Positions 26,914 to 35,744 of a stretch of DNA of 64,000 bases are shown piece by piece. The number at the start of each line of letters is the position of its first letter. Positions within the stretch are counted from its first letter, which is position 1. The notes beneath the pieces were generated by a model, which was not told the origin of the DNA, did not search any database, and saw only the letters and a program-made list of their open reading frames with translations. The position numbers were made by a program, and so were the translations under genes. Source of the DNA: Oscillospiraceae bacterium (GTDB lineage: Bacteria > Bacillota > Clostridia > Oscillospirales > Oscillospiraceae); contig CAKASQ030000004.1 of NCBI GenBank assembly GCA_916988195.3, positions 29,583 through 93,582 on the forward strand. Direction: 5' to 3'.

Positions 26914-29292
26914 TTACTTGAACTCGACGATGGTTACGCCGCTCTCGCCTTCTCCGTAGACGCCGAGACGGAAGGACTTGACGTATTTGCAGCGGCGAAG
27001 CTCGTCGTGGACCGCGGCGCGCAGAACGCCCGTGCCCTTGCCGTGGATGATGCGCGCGGTCGGGAGATTTCCCATGTAGGCGCTGTCTAAGAAGTTATCG
27101 AGCAGAATGATCGCCTCGTCGGCTGCCATGCCGCGCAGATCAAGCTCCGGCTGGGCGGCGGACTTCAATTCGCGCACCTTGCCCTCAATGATCTTCTTTG
27201 CCTTCGTCTTCGTCTCGTTCTCCAAGAGATAGACCTCGTCCGGCTTCGCGTTCACCTTCATAATGCCCGCTTGCAGCTGGTACGTACCGTCCTTATTGAG
27301 AGCCAGCACCGTCGCCTTCGTGCCGAGCTTCAAAAGCTCTACCGTATCTCCCACAAGAACCGCGCGCGTCGGCGCGGGACGGCTTTGTACCTGCTGCGGC
27401 TTTGTGCCTTGGAGCTTACTTTCCGCCTCATTGAGCGCGTGGCGGAGGTTTGCCTGCTTTTCGTTCGAGCCCGGGACGAATGCACCGCCCTGCGCCTGCT
27501 TGCGAAGCTGCTTGAGCTCCTCGTAGACCTCATTTGCCGTGCGGCGCGCATCGTCGATGATGAACTGCGCTTCCTTTCTTGCCTGCGCGGCGGCCTTTTC
27601 CTTCTCCTTCTGAATCTGCTGATAGTATTCCTCGGACTGCTGCTTCTGCTTTTCTGTCTCCAGCCGCAGCTGCTCAGCCTCGAGTCTCGCCTGCTCCATC
27701 TGCTGGCGCTGCTGCTCGAGCTGAGAAAGTACGTCCTCAAAGTTCACGTCGTTCTGGCTGACCATGCTCCTTGCTTCTTCCAGAATTGCGTCGTCAAGGC
27801 CCAGCTTTTTCGAAATTGCGAACGCATTGGACTTGCCGGGAATGCCGATGAGAAGCCGGTAGGTCGGCTGTAGGGTTTCGACGTTAAACTCGCACGACGC
27901 GTTGATGACGCCCTCTGTGCGCATGGCGTAGAGCTTGAGCTCGGCATAGTGCGTCGTGGCCGCGATTTTCGAGCCGCACTTGCGGCAGAACTCGATGAGC
28001 GAGATCGCCAGCGCAGCGCCCTCAGCCGGGTCGGTGCCCGCACAGAGCTCATCAAAAAGAATGAGCGTGGAGTCGTCGCAGATTTTGAGAATATCCACGA
28101 TGTTTTTCATGTGCGAGGAAAATGTCGAGAGCGACTGCTCGATCGACTGCTCGTCGCCGATATCGGCAAGAACACGGTCAAAGACCGAAATGAAGCTTCC
28201 GTCGTCTGCCGGGATATGAAGCCCGCACTCGGCCATGAGGGTAAGAAGTCCCAGCGTCTTGAGCGTGACGGTTTTGCCGCCGGTGTTGGGGCCGGTAATA
28301 ATGAGCGTGTCAAAATCGGAGCCGAGGCGGACCGAGATCGGTACGACGGTTTTTCCCGTGATGAGCGGATGGCGCGCGCGCTTGAGTTCAATTCTCTCAT
28401 CCGTGCGAATCTCGGGCTCCGCCGCGTGCATCGCAAACGAAAGCTTCGCCCGCGCGAAAATGCAGTCCAGCTGCGTGAGCACCGTATAGTTGACGGCCAG
28501 GTGCTCCCTATGCCCCGCAACCTCGCCGGAGAGCTCGGTGAGTATCCGCTCGATTTCCTTACGTTCTTCGACAAAGAGCTCGCGAAGGGCGTTATTGCCA
28601 TTCACGGCCTGCATGGGCTCAATGAAAAACGTGCTGCCGGACGACGACACGTCGTGAACCAAACCCGGAATCGAGCCCTTGCACTCGGCCTTTACAGGCA
28701 CGACAAACCGGTCGGAGCGAATCGTCACGATCGGCTCCTGCAAAAATTTTGCGTACGTCGGAGATGTGATGATCTTTTGAAGCCCCTCGCGGATGGCCAC
28801 GCTCTGGCGGCGGATCTTTCGGCGGATGGAGGAGAGCTCCGGGCTCGCCGCGTCGGCGATCTCGTCCTTGGAGACGATTGAATTGAAAATCCGCTCCTCC
28901 AGGTATTTATTCGGCGTGATCTGGGCAAAGAAGATATTGAGGTCATTTTCCATGCCGTCGCCGTCTGCGTAAGCCTTCGCCTGCCGCGCGCATTTGAGAA
29001 CGCCCGCAACGCGCAAAAGCTCCTCGGGACTGAGGCACCCGCCGCGCACCGCCCGGTCGACGCTCGCGCCCACATCGCTCACACCGGCGAGTCCCGGCGA
29101 GCCCTTGAGGGTAATCATGCGGCAGGCCGCGCTCGTCTGCTTCTGAAGAAGCCGGATTTCGTCCGCGTCGGTAAGCGGCTCAATTTTTAGGCACTGCTCT
29201 TTTCCCGCAGGTGAGCAGGCCTGATCGGCAAGGAGCGCGAGCACCTTGTCGAGCTCTAATTTGTGTAAGGATTTTTCGTACAGTTCATTCAT
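26914..29292 (-). CDS. mutS2: Endonuclease MutS2
   Basis: 792 residues. MutS ATPase core with Walker A GPNTGGKT and LFDELCAGTDPAEG (Walker B), a long coiled coil (about 520-620), and a C-terminal Smr nuclease domain (LDLRGMAADEAIILLDNFLDSA ... IIHGKGTGVLRAAV). MutS2 suppresses homologous recombination and, in Bacillus, senses collided ribosomes. It follows recO closely on the same strand. Confidence 0.96.
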   Translation of the reverse strand: MNELYEKSLHKLELDKVLALLADQACSPAGKEQCLKIEPLTDADEIRLLQKQTSAACRMITLKGSPGLAGVSDVGASVDRAVRGGCLSPEELLRVAGVLKCARQAKAYADGDGMENDLNIFFAQITPNKYLEERIFNSIVSKDEIADAASPELSSIRRKIRRQSVAIREGLQKIITSPTYAKFLQEPIVTIRSDRFVVPVKAECKGSIPGLVHDVSSSGSTFFIEPMQAVNGNNALRELFVEERKEIERILTELSGEVAGHREHLAVNYTVLTQLDCIFARAKLSFAMHAAEPEIRTDERIELKRARHPLITGKTVVPISVRLGSDFDTLIITGPNTGGKTVTLKTLGLLTLMAECGLHIPADDGSFISVFDRVLADIGDEQSIEQSLSTFSSHMKNIVDILKICDDSTLILFDELCAGTDPAEGAALAISLIEFCRKCGSKIAATTHYAELKLYAMRTEGVINASCEFNVETLQPTYRLLIGIPGKSNAFAISKKLGLDDAILEEARSMVSQNDVNFEDVLSQLEQQRQQMEQARLEAEQLRLETEKQKQQSEEYYQQIQKEKEKAAAQARKEAQFIIDDARRTANEVYEELKQLRKQAQGGAFVPGSNEKQANLRHALNEAESKLQGTKPQQVQSRPAPTRAVLVGDTVELLKLGTKATVLALNKDGTYQLQAGIMKVNAKPDEVYLLENETKTKAKKIIEGKVRELKSAAQPELDLRGMAADEAIILLDNFLDSAYMGNLPTARIIHGKGTGVLRAAVHDELRRCKYVKSFRLGVYGEGESGVTIVEFK

Positions 29293-29310
29293 ATGTTTTT
29301 CTTCCCGTAT

Positions 29311-30078
29311 CTATTGCGCGGCCGGCTGCAGGTCCTGCCCGGTCAGCCGCAGCGATTTATAAAAGTCCAGCGTGTAAAACCCTCGCTCGAGCTGCGTGAG
29401 AAAATACGTCTCAGAAACGTCCGAGAGCTCCTTGAGGGGCTCCGGCAGGAGGTTGAACGAAAAGACGCGCTTACTCTCGCAGCTCACGATGTGCTGCATC
29501 GCAGCCAGACACGCAGGGCTGATCGGAAGCCGGAGGCTCCCCGACGCGCTGCACTTTGCGCAGACCGCCATACCGCCCGCAACGTCGAACCGGTCCGGCG
29601 CGTCGTTTCCGCACACGCAGCAGCCGTCTACCATTGGCTGGAAGCCCGCGATGACCATCATGCGGAGCTCAAACGCAGCTTTGACGAGCGGCTGCGGGCG
29701 TTTTAGTTTACATAAGGCATATATTGCATTCAGCGTCAAAGACAGCACCTCGCCGTCGTTCACGTCCTGCTGCGACAGAAGCTCCGCCGCCTGCGCAAAA
29801 TAGCTGCAAAGGCTGAGAAGCTCAATGTCGTTTCGCATCGGCTGGAACATCTCGATGCATACGGCCTCGGACACCGTATAATATTCCTGCCGCTCGAGCA
29901 CCGTAAACTCCGAAAACGCCAAAAGCTGGCAGGCGGATTTGATCTGGCTGCGCCGAGAGCGCACACCGCGCGCCTTGAAGGTCATAAGCCCCTGCTCGCG
30001 CGTCAGCACCGACAAAATCGCGTCCGAGTCCCGGTATTCCGTCACCCGGAGCACGAGCCCCTGCGTTTTCAGATACAT
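29311..30078 (-). CDS. recO: DNA repair protein RecO
   Basis: 255 residues. N-terminal OB fold (TQGLVLRVTEYRDSDAILSVLT), helical core and a zinc-binding CCVCGN...CAKC motif near 153-180. It loads RecA with RecR at gapped DNA. ATG 30078 lies inside the end of the small yqzL-like gene. Confidence 0.95.
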   Translation of the reverse strand: MYLKTQGLVLRVTEYRDSDAILSVLTREQGLMTFKARGVRSRRSQIKSACQLLAFSEFTVLERQEYYTVSEAVCIEMFQPMRNDIELLSLCSYFAQAAELLSQQDVNDGEVLSLTLNAIYALCKLKRPQPLVKAAFELRMMVIAGFQPMVDGCCVCGNDAPDRFDVAGGMAVCAKCSASGSLRLPISPACLAAMQHIVSCESKRVFSFNLLPEPLKELSDVSETYFLTQLERGFYTLDFYKSLRLTGQDLQPAAQ

Positions 30079-30194
30079 GCTGTGTTCTTCGCCTCCGTGC
30101 CGGCCGCGCCATTCTGCAACGCTCTTTTATAGAGCAGATACGCCTCCGGCGCGCCCGTGTCCTGAAAAAGCTCCCAAAGCGCCTGCGTCTGCAT
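30069..30194 (-). CDS. YqzL-like small protein
   Basis: 41 residues: MQTQALWELFQDTGAPEAYL followed by LYKRALQNGAAGTEAKNTACI. The W-x-x-F-x-x-T-G-x-x-x-x-Y-L-L-Y-K pattern matches the YqzL family, a short protein encoded directly before recO in many Firmicutes. AGGAGGTGGGCGT precedes the ATG. Its stop overlaps the recO start by 10 bases, implying coupling. Function unknown. Confidence 0.75.
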   Translation of the reverse strand: MQTQALWELFQDTGAPEAYLLYKRALQNGAAGTEAKNTACI

Positions 30195-30204
30195 ACGCCC
30201 ACCT

Positions 30205-30222
30205 CCTAACGCTGCTGTTAGG
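30205..30222 (-). promoter_or_regulatory. Small hairpin covering the yqzL ribosome site
   Basis: CCTAAC-AGCAGC-GTTAGG on the minus strand. The right arm is the start of the AGGAGG ribosome site of the yqzL-like gene, so folding could limit translation of yqzL and, by coupling, recO. Confidence 0.35.
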
Positions 30223-30327
30223 ATGCGCGCCGGTGCAGACAGCTATGCTGGCAGTTCCTGCCCGAAGCTTTCCTGCATTATAGCATTGTTTTGCCGGGGC
30301 GGCAATAGAAACGGAAAGAAATTGCAG

Positions 30328-31185
30328 TTATTGTTCGTTCGCAAAAAACGCGACGACGATCGCGCCGGGGCCGACGTGCGTGCCGATGGTGCTGCCGATG
30401 GAGGTAATCGGAAGCGATTCCAGCTTCCCTTCCCAGATCTCCCGGCTGGCTGCGATGTATTCCTGCAAGGCGCTGTCGCTCGTGCCGGAGTAGCCGAGCA
30501 TCAAAGGCTGGGAAAAATCAATGCCGCCGCGCTTTGTGATTGCCTCGTTTAAAAAATTGTTGCTCTGCTTTGCGCCTCTGGCCTTTCCAAGGACGGCGAG
30601 CTGCCCATCTCTGACGGTCAGGACCGGCTTGATGTTCAGTAATGTCCCCGCGATCGCGCTCGTTTTCGAGAGCCGGCCGCCGCGGTATAAATATTCCAGC
30701 GTATCGACCCGGCCAATGATGCAAAGGTGCTTTTTGGCTTCTTCGAGTTTGGCCGCAATTTCCTTCGCGCCAAAGCCCTTGTCTCGCAGGCGGATGGCGA
30801 GATCTGCGAGCACGCGCTCGCCCGCCGTGACGTTTTCGCTGTCGACGATCGTCACGTCGATTCCGGTTTCCTGCGCGGCGATCACAGCGCTCTGGTACGT
30901 GCCGGAGAGCTTTGAAGAGAGTGTGATGACAAGAATTTCCGATCCCGCCGCATGGAGCCTCCGGAATGCCTCTTCGAAATCAAAGGGCGGAATCTGGCTG
31001 GTCGTCGGAAGTGTCTTTGCCTGTGTGAGCTTTTCGAAAAATTCGTCATGTGTCATGGTAACGCCGTCTAAAAAGACCTCGCCGCCAAAATTTGTACGAA
31101 GGGGCAGAAGCGTCACGCCGAGTGCGTCCGCCTCCGGCTTCTGCATATCGCACGCCGAGTCAAGAATGATCTGTACGTTCTTCAT
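30328..31185 (-). CDS. DegV family fatty-acid-binding protein
   Basis: 285 residues from MKNVQIILDSACDM, ribosome site AGGAGG. DegV fold: the two-domain pattern with DSACDMQ, TSQIPPFDFEEAFRRL, ITLSSKLSGTYQSA and GRVDTLEYLYRGGRLSKTSA. Family members bind fatty acids and act as FakB-type partners of fatty acid kinase FakA. Overlaps the MarR gene by 26 bases, so both are one transcript. Confidence 0.9.
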   Translation of the reverse strand: MKNVQIILDSACDMQKPEADALGVTLLPLRTNFGGEVFLDGVTMTHDEFFEKLTQAKTLPTTSQIPPFDFEEAFRRLHAAGSEILVITLSSKLSGTYQSAVIAAQETGIDVTIVDSENVTAGERVLADLAIRLRDKGFGAKEIAAKLEEAKKHLCIIGRVDTLEYLYRGGRLSKTSAIAGTLLNIKPVLTVRDGQLAVLGKARGAKQSNNFLNEAITKRGGIDFSQPLMLGYSGTSDSALQEYIAASREIWEGKLESLPITSIGSTIGTHVGPGAIVVAFFANEQ

Positions 31186-31639
31186 AGGTTCCTCCTGTAA
31201 TGGAAATCTCATTGAAATTCTGATTGAGCGCGCCGAGCACGCGGTAAAAGGCGACCAGCTCCTCGGGCAGAATCCCGCGTCCGGCCCGGTTCTGAATGGA
31301 AAGCGCTTCCCGCGCGATTTGCTCCGCCAGCGCGCGCCCAGAGTCCGTCAAACGGATTTTCCAGCCGTAGCGCCGCTTTCCCGTCTTCCCGTCCGCGCAG
31401 ACAAGTCCGCGCCCTAGAAGCGGCTTCAGCTGCCGGGAGACGAGCGATCGATCGATGTTGGACAGCTCCGCCAGCCGGGACGCTGCCAGCCCTTCGGGGT
31501 ACTCGCGCAGCAGATACAGCCAGAACAAATGCACCGCGCTCACCCCTGCTGCATCCGCAAACTGTGCGCGCAGCCGCTGCACCGCGCGGTAGAGCCCGGA
31601 AATATTCTGGAAGAAAACCTCAAAACGTTCTTCCTGCAT
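31160..31639 (-). CDS. MarR family regulator (upstream of degV)
   Basis: 159 residues with a winged helix (GLAASRLAELSNIDRSLVSRQLKPLLGRGLV) and the basic wing (GKTGKRRYGWKIRLTDSGRALAEQI). It precedes and overlaps the DegV gene. An inverted repeat AATGTT-N8-AACATT at 31684-31703 overlaps the -35 of its promoter, so it probably represses itself and degV. A link to fatty-acid sensing is inferred from the neighbour. Confidence 0.85.
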   Translation of the reverse strand: MQEERFEVFFQNISGLYRAVQRLRAQFADAAGVSAVHLFWLYLLREYPEGLAASRLAELSNIDRSLVSRQLKPLLGRGLVCADGKTGKRRYGWKIRLTDSGRALAEQIAREALSIQNRAGRGILPEELVAFYRVLGALNQNFNEISITGGTYEERTDHS

Positions 31640-31670
31640 GAATTTACTCCTTTCGTCTGAAAGTTTGGTC

Positions 31671-31703
31671 AGTATAGCATGTTAATGTTTACTTGTCAAC
31701 ATT
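31671..31703 (-). promoter_or_regulatory. Promoter and candidate operator of the marR-degV unit
   Basis: TTGACA (31694-31699), 17-base spacer, TATACT (31671-31676) on the minus strand: a near-perfect sigma-A promoter. The inverted repeat AATGTT-N8-AACATT (31684-31703) covers the -35 box. Confidence 0.8.
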
Positions 31704-31712
31704 TGAATTGCA

Positions 31713-31746
31713 GCAAAAGCGGCCTCCTCCATCTGAAGGAAGCCGC
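31713..31746 (-). terminator. Terminator after era
   Basis: GCGGCTTCCTTC... pairs with ...GGAGGAGGCCGC, followed by TTTT on the minus strand, ending the yqfC-era operon. Confidence 0.75.
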
Positions 31747-31751
31747 AATTT

Positions 31752-32645
31752 TTACTGTCTGGCGTCGTAGCCAAAGTTCGAAATCAGATACTGGCTGTCG
31801 CGCCAGTTTTCCTTCACGCGCACCCAAGTCTGCAAATAGACCTTCGTGCCCATGAAGCGCTCACAATCGGCGCGCGCCTGCGAGCTGATTTTCTTGAGCA
31901 TCGTGCCCTGTTTGCCGATGATGATCCCCTTGTGGCTGGTCTTTTCGCAGTAGATCGTCGCGTCGATATCGATGATGCCGTCGTCGCGCTCGGAAAATTT
32001 CGTGATCTCGACCGCCGTACCATGCGGGATCTCTTTTTCCAAATTCCACAGAAGCTTCTCGCGGATGATCTCTGCCATCACCTGCTTCTCTGGCATGTCC
32101 GTCACCATGTCCTCCGGGAAGAGCATTGGGCCGGGCTGCGCGTATTTTTCGCAGGCTTCCAGCAGTGTCGCCACGCCGTCGCGCCACTTGGCGCTGATGG
32201 GGATGACCTCATCAAAGTCAAATTCCTGCTGATAGGCCGCGATAACCGGCAGCAGCGCCTCTTTTTCCACGGTGTCGATCTTGTTGATGACCAGCATCGC
32301 GGGCGCGCCGGAGGCCTTGATTCTCTCAATCAGCGCGTGCTCCTGCTCGCCGACGTTTGCAATCGGCTCGACCAGCAGAATCACCGCGTCCACATCGGCA
32401 ACGGACTCCTTGACGACGTTTACCATGTAGTCTCCGAGCTTTGTGCGCGGGCGGTGGAAGCCCGGGGTGTCGATGAAGACGAGCTGGGTCTTCTCGCGGT
32501 TCACAACAGCGCAGATGCGGTTTCTCGTCGTCTGCGGCTTATTCGATACGATCGCGATTTTCTCGCCGACCAGAGCGTTTGTAAGCGTCGACTTGCCGAC
32601 GTTCGGCCGGCCGGCAATGGTGATCATAGCGGATTTTGTTTTCAT
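31752..32645 (-). CDS. era: GTPase Era
   Basis: 297 residues. G1 GRPNVGKST, G3 DTPGFHRP, G4 NKID, and C-terminal KH domain (GIIIGKQGTMLKKISSQAR). It binds the 16S rRNA 3' end and helps mature the 30S subunit. Last gene of the yqfC-yqfD-phoH-ybeY-era operon; AAGGAG ribosome site before the ATG. Confidence 0.97.
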   Translation of the reverse strand: MKTKSAMITIAGRPNVGKSTLTNALVGEKIAIVSNKPQTTRNRICAVVNREKTQLVFIDTPGFHRPRTKLGDYMVNVVKESVADVDAVILLVEPIANVGEQEHALIERIKASGAPAMLVINKIDTVEKEALLPVIAAYQQEFDFDEVIPISAKWRDGVATLLEACEKYAQPGPMLFPEDMVTDMPEKQVMAEIIREKLLWNLEKEIPHGTAVEITKFSERDDGIIDIDATIYCEKTSHKGIIIGKQGTMLKKISSQARADCERFMGTKVYLQTWVRVKENWRDSQYLISNFGYDARQ

Positions 32646-32657
32646 TGGTAAATCTCC

Positions 32658-33155
32658 TTATTTTCGCGGCAGCTCGATCTCGGCTAAAATCTTCTCTTCG
32701 CGCGCGCGCATCTGGCGCTTCATCGCGCCCTCATCCACATGGTCGTAGCCAAGCAGGTGTAAAATCGAGTGAATCGTGAGATAACCGACCTCACGCCTCG
32801 TCGAATGGCCGAATTCCTTCGCCTGCTCCTTCGCCCGCTCGAGAGAGATCGCCATATCTCCCAGCGGCACGAGTCCCGTTTCCGGGTCTTTATACTCGTC
32901 CCAATTCTCGGGCAGGACGCCGGGGGTAAGCTGGAACATCGGGAACGATAGAACGTCCGTCGCCTTGTCAATATTCCGGTAGGCCTTGTTGATGGCGCGA
33001 ATGGACGCATCGTCCGTCAGCAGGACGTTAATTTCACACGGCGTATCCACGCCCTCTTCCTCCAGCGCCGCAAGAATGCACTTACGGATCTGGCGCTTGA
33101 GTAACAGCGCATCCGGCGTTTTTGCCTCGCAGGTCATGACAATGTTATGCTTCAT
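32658..33155 (-). CDS. ybeY: rRNA maturation endonuclease YbeY
   Basis: 165 residues with the zinc motif HSILHLLGYDHVDEG (H-x3-H-x5-H). Acts in 16S rRNA 3' maturation and ribosome quality control. Overlaps phoH by 4 bases; era follows 12 bases later, a common gene order. Confidence 0.96.
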   Translation of the reverse strand: MKHNIVMTCEAKTPDALLLKRQIRKCILAALEEEGVDTPCEINVLLTDDASIRAINKAYRNIDKATDVLSFPMFQLTPGVLPENWDEYKDPETGLVPLGDMAISLERAKEQAKEFGHSTRREVGYLTIHSILHLLGYDHVDEGAMKRQMRAREEKILAEIELPRK

Positions 33156-34180
33156 GTTCTGTCCCTCTTCTGATTCTGGCTGAATGTCTTATGCGTCTGG
33201 AAGGGCTTCGAGCTCTCCGGCAGGCGCGATTTTTCGAATTTGTCGTATGCCGCGACAATGCGCTGCACAAGCGCGTGCCGCACCACGTCGCTGGCCGTCA
33301 GGCGGCAGATCGCAATATCCTCCACGCCGTCTAATATCTTGATGGCTTCCTTGAGGCCGCTGACCTTATCGCCCGGGAGGTCGATCTGGGTAATATCGCC
33401 GGTGATGACAATTTTTGAGCCGAAGCCAAGGCGCGTTAAAAACATCTTCATCTGCTCGCGCGTCGTGTTCTGCGCCTCATCGAGAATGATGAAGCTGTCG
33501 TCCAGCGTCCGGCCGCGCATATAGGCAAGGGGCGCAACCTCAATGTTGCCGCGTTCGAGATATTTGTTATACGTCTCCGGCCCCAGCATGTCAAACAGCG
33601 CGTCGTATAACGGCCGCAGATACGGGTCGACCTTGTTCTGCAAATCGCCCGGGAGGAAGCCCAGCCGCTCACCCGCTTCGACGGCGGGACGCGTCAGGAT
33701 GATGCGGTTGACTTCCTTTGCCCGGAAAGCCGCGACCGCCTGCGCAACGGCCAGGTACGTCTTGCCCGTACCAGCAGGGCCGACGCCGATGGTGATCGTG
33801 TTTTTGGAGATGGCCTTGAGATAGGTCTGCTGGCCGATGGTCTTGGCCTTCACGGGTCTTCCCTTCGCCGTCACGCAGACGACGTCCTTGGCCATCTTCG
33901 TGACCTGCTCTTCCTTTCCCGCGCGAACAAGGTCGATGAGATAGCGCACCTTCTGGTCGTCGATCTCCTCGCCCTTGGCCGCTAACGCCAAAAGCGCCTC
34001 AATGGCTCTTGCGCCCGCGTCGACGGCCTCTTCATCTTCCGCCGTCACTTTCAGCTCCGTATTACGGTTCGTGATGTGCACGCCGAAGGCCTGCTCGATT
34101 TTTTTGACGTTCTCGTCAAAGGAGCCAAACACGTCGATCAGCTGCTCGACGCGCTCGGCGTTGATGGTTCGTTCTGTCAT
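33152..34180 (-). CDS. phoH: PhoH-like ATPase
   Basis: 342 residues. Walker A GPAGTGKTYLAVAQAV and Walker B SFIILDEAQN within the PhoH domain, with an N-terminal KH-like region. ATG 34180 is preceded by AAAGGAAGAG and overlaps the yqfD stop. A predicted ATPase/helicase linked to RNA metabolism by its constant place next to ybeY. Confidence 0.93.
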   Translation of the reverse strand: MTERTINAERVEQLIDVFGSFDENVKKIEQAFGVHITNRNTELKVTAEDEEAVDAGARAIEALLALAAKGEEIDDQKVRYLIDLVRAGKEEQVTKMAKDVVCVTAKGRPVKAKTIGQQTYLKAISKNTITIGVGPAGTGKTYLAVAQAVAAFRAKEVNRIILTRPAVEAGERLGFLPGDLQNKVDPYLRPLYDALFDMLGPETYNKYLERGNIEVAPLAYMRGRTLDDSFIILDEAQNTTREQMKMFLTRLGFGSKIVITGDITQIDLPGDKVSGLKEAIKILDGVEDIAICRLTASDVVRHALVQRIVAAYDKFEKSRLPESSKPFQTHKTFSQNQKRDRT

Positions 34181-35373
34181 GGTATCGTCTCTTCCTTTAA
34201 AATGCTGGCGCGCACCATTCTTGCGATCATTTCCTCGCATCGGACGGACGCGTGAAGCTCGTATCTGTCATTTTGCCTTGTCAAATCCAGCGCTTCATCT
34301 AAGATTTCCCCGGCAATCATATCCTGCCGCACGCCGCGCTCCAGCTGTTCGAGCAAAAGCGCCTGCGCCGTCTCCTCCGACAGCGGCTTCTTCACAAGAT
34401 CATATCCGGAAAGCTCCGTGATTTCAAGTCCGACGGGAATCTCAAACCCGCCCGGAAGCGTCAGCATATGGGTTTTTGTTATTTTATCACACTTGCCCTC
34501 CAGATTTCCACCGTTTGCGAAAATATTCCATCGTTTTTCTCCGACCAGAAGTGAGATTCTGCGCGCCGTCTTCCCGTTTGGCTGTTTATAAAGCGTTGTG
34601 TCCGGGCAGACGACCTGTTTGTGCGTCAATGTCTCGGCGTAAATTTCGCCAAGCGCCGCGCTGACCCTCGTCGTAAATTCGAGGTCCGTGTAGGCGGAAA
34701 TTAGCACCTGCCCCTCCGTGACCGCCTGTCCCGGCGCGCAGAGGCAGTTTCCCTCTAAGCTGGACACTGACGTAAGAACGCCATCCTTTGCCGCCACCAC
34801 GTTCATGGGCGCGCGCCGCTCTTCAACCGCCAGCTTCTCCGACCGCTCCCTGACAACCACATGCGCCCGCATGCCGCTCTGCTGGACCGTGAACCATTGC
34901 AGCTCCGGGACAAGCAACAGCATCTTGTTTTTAAGCGCCTGCGGCTGGATATCTGGTCCATACGTTCCGAAGCCCACGCCAAGGCTGTGCAGCGCGCGCA
35001 GAATTTCCGCGTCGGGGACCGTTTCGTTTCCCACAACATCGTAAAAAAACACAAACTTCGGAATCACAAACGCCCCCGCCGCACAGAGAAGCAGCCCCAG
35101 CACAAAAAGCCGCCGTCTCCAGAGCCCGCCGAACGTCTTTCCAAAGCCCATCTCCCGCACGACGGCCAGCTCGCACATCGCCTTCCGCGCCGCGGCCTCC
35201 GCCTTCAAAACGTCCTTTCGGAGAATCAGAAGCGCAATCGTAAAATCATCGATTCGCTGCACACGCAAAAACGCCACGCGCGCATTTGATAGCCGTTCCA
35301 GCGCCCATTCCGGGCTCGCCCCGCGCAGCTCCGCCTGCACATACCCCTGCAAGAACCAGATCAGCCGCCACAT
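34177..35373 (-). CDS. yqfD: Sporulation protein YqfD
   Basis: 398 residues. Short N-terminal domain, a membrane segment near 93-112 (LFVLGLLLCAAGAFVIPKF), then a long extracytoplasmic region with POTRA-like start (VVGNETVPDAEILRALHSLGV). YqfD is made under sigma-E in the mother cell and is needed for sporulation in Bacillus. It overlaps yqfC by 13 bases. Confidence 0.9.
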   Translation of the reverse strand: MWRLIWFLQGYVQAELRGASPEWALERLSNARVAFLRVQRIDDFTIALLILRKDVLKAEAAARKAMCELAVVREMGFGKTFGGLWRRRLFVLGLLLCAAGAFVIPKFVFFYDVVGNETVPDAEILRALHSLGVGFGTYGPDIQPQALKNKMLLLVPELQWFTVQQSGMRAHVVVRERSEKLAVEERRAPMNVVAAKDGVLTSVSSLEGNCLCAPGQAVTEGQVLISAYTDLEFTTRVSAALGEIYAETLTHKQVVCPDTTLYKQPNGKTARRISLLVGEKRWNIFANGGNLEGKCDKITKTHMLTLPGGFEIPVGLEITELSGYDLVKKPLSEETAQALLLEQLERGVRQDMIAGEILDEALDLTRQNDRYELHASVRCEEMIARMVRASILKEETIP

Positions 35374-35657
35374 GGCCGCCCGCCTCCCGAAAATGTCAGC
35401 GCCTCAATTCTCCCGGTCACGGTCAGCCGGTCGCGGTGCATGTGCCGCAGCTCGAGGTTCGCGCCCTCGATCGTTACCTCGCCGGTATTCACGGCCACAA
35501 TGATTTTTTCCGGCTCATAGGCGATGATTGCCCTGTGGCAGTCCAGACTGCACTCCTCAAAACCCCGCAGCTCAATATGCGGCAGATTCGCCGCGATATC
35601 CGCCGGAAGGTCAAACAGCTTCGCCGCCTTTACGAGAAATCGTCTTGCTGGCTTCAT
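35361..35657 (-). CDS. yqfC: Sporulation protein YqfC
   Basis: 98 residues from MKPARRFLVKAAKLFDLP, preceded by GAGGTGGACGGAA. The YabP/YqfC family pattern is clear (LPHIELRGFEECSLDCHRAIIAYEPEKIIVAVNTGEVTIEG). First gene of the operon leading to era. Confidence 0.9.
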   Translation of the reverse strand: MKPARRFLVKAAKLFDLPADIAANLPHIELRGFEECSLDCHRAIIAYEPEKIIVAVNTGEVTIEGANLELRHMHRDRLTVTGRIEALTFSGGGRPCGG

Positions 35658-35744
35658 TTCCGTCCACCTCATTTCTGTTCTATGTCTATGCGCTGGTACT
35701 GAAAGCATGCCCCGGAATCATAGATTGTCCCGGAGGTGGTTTGG

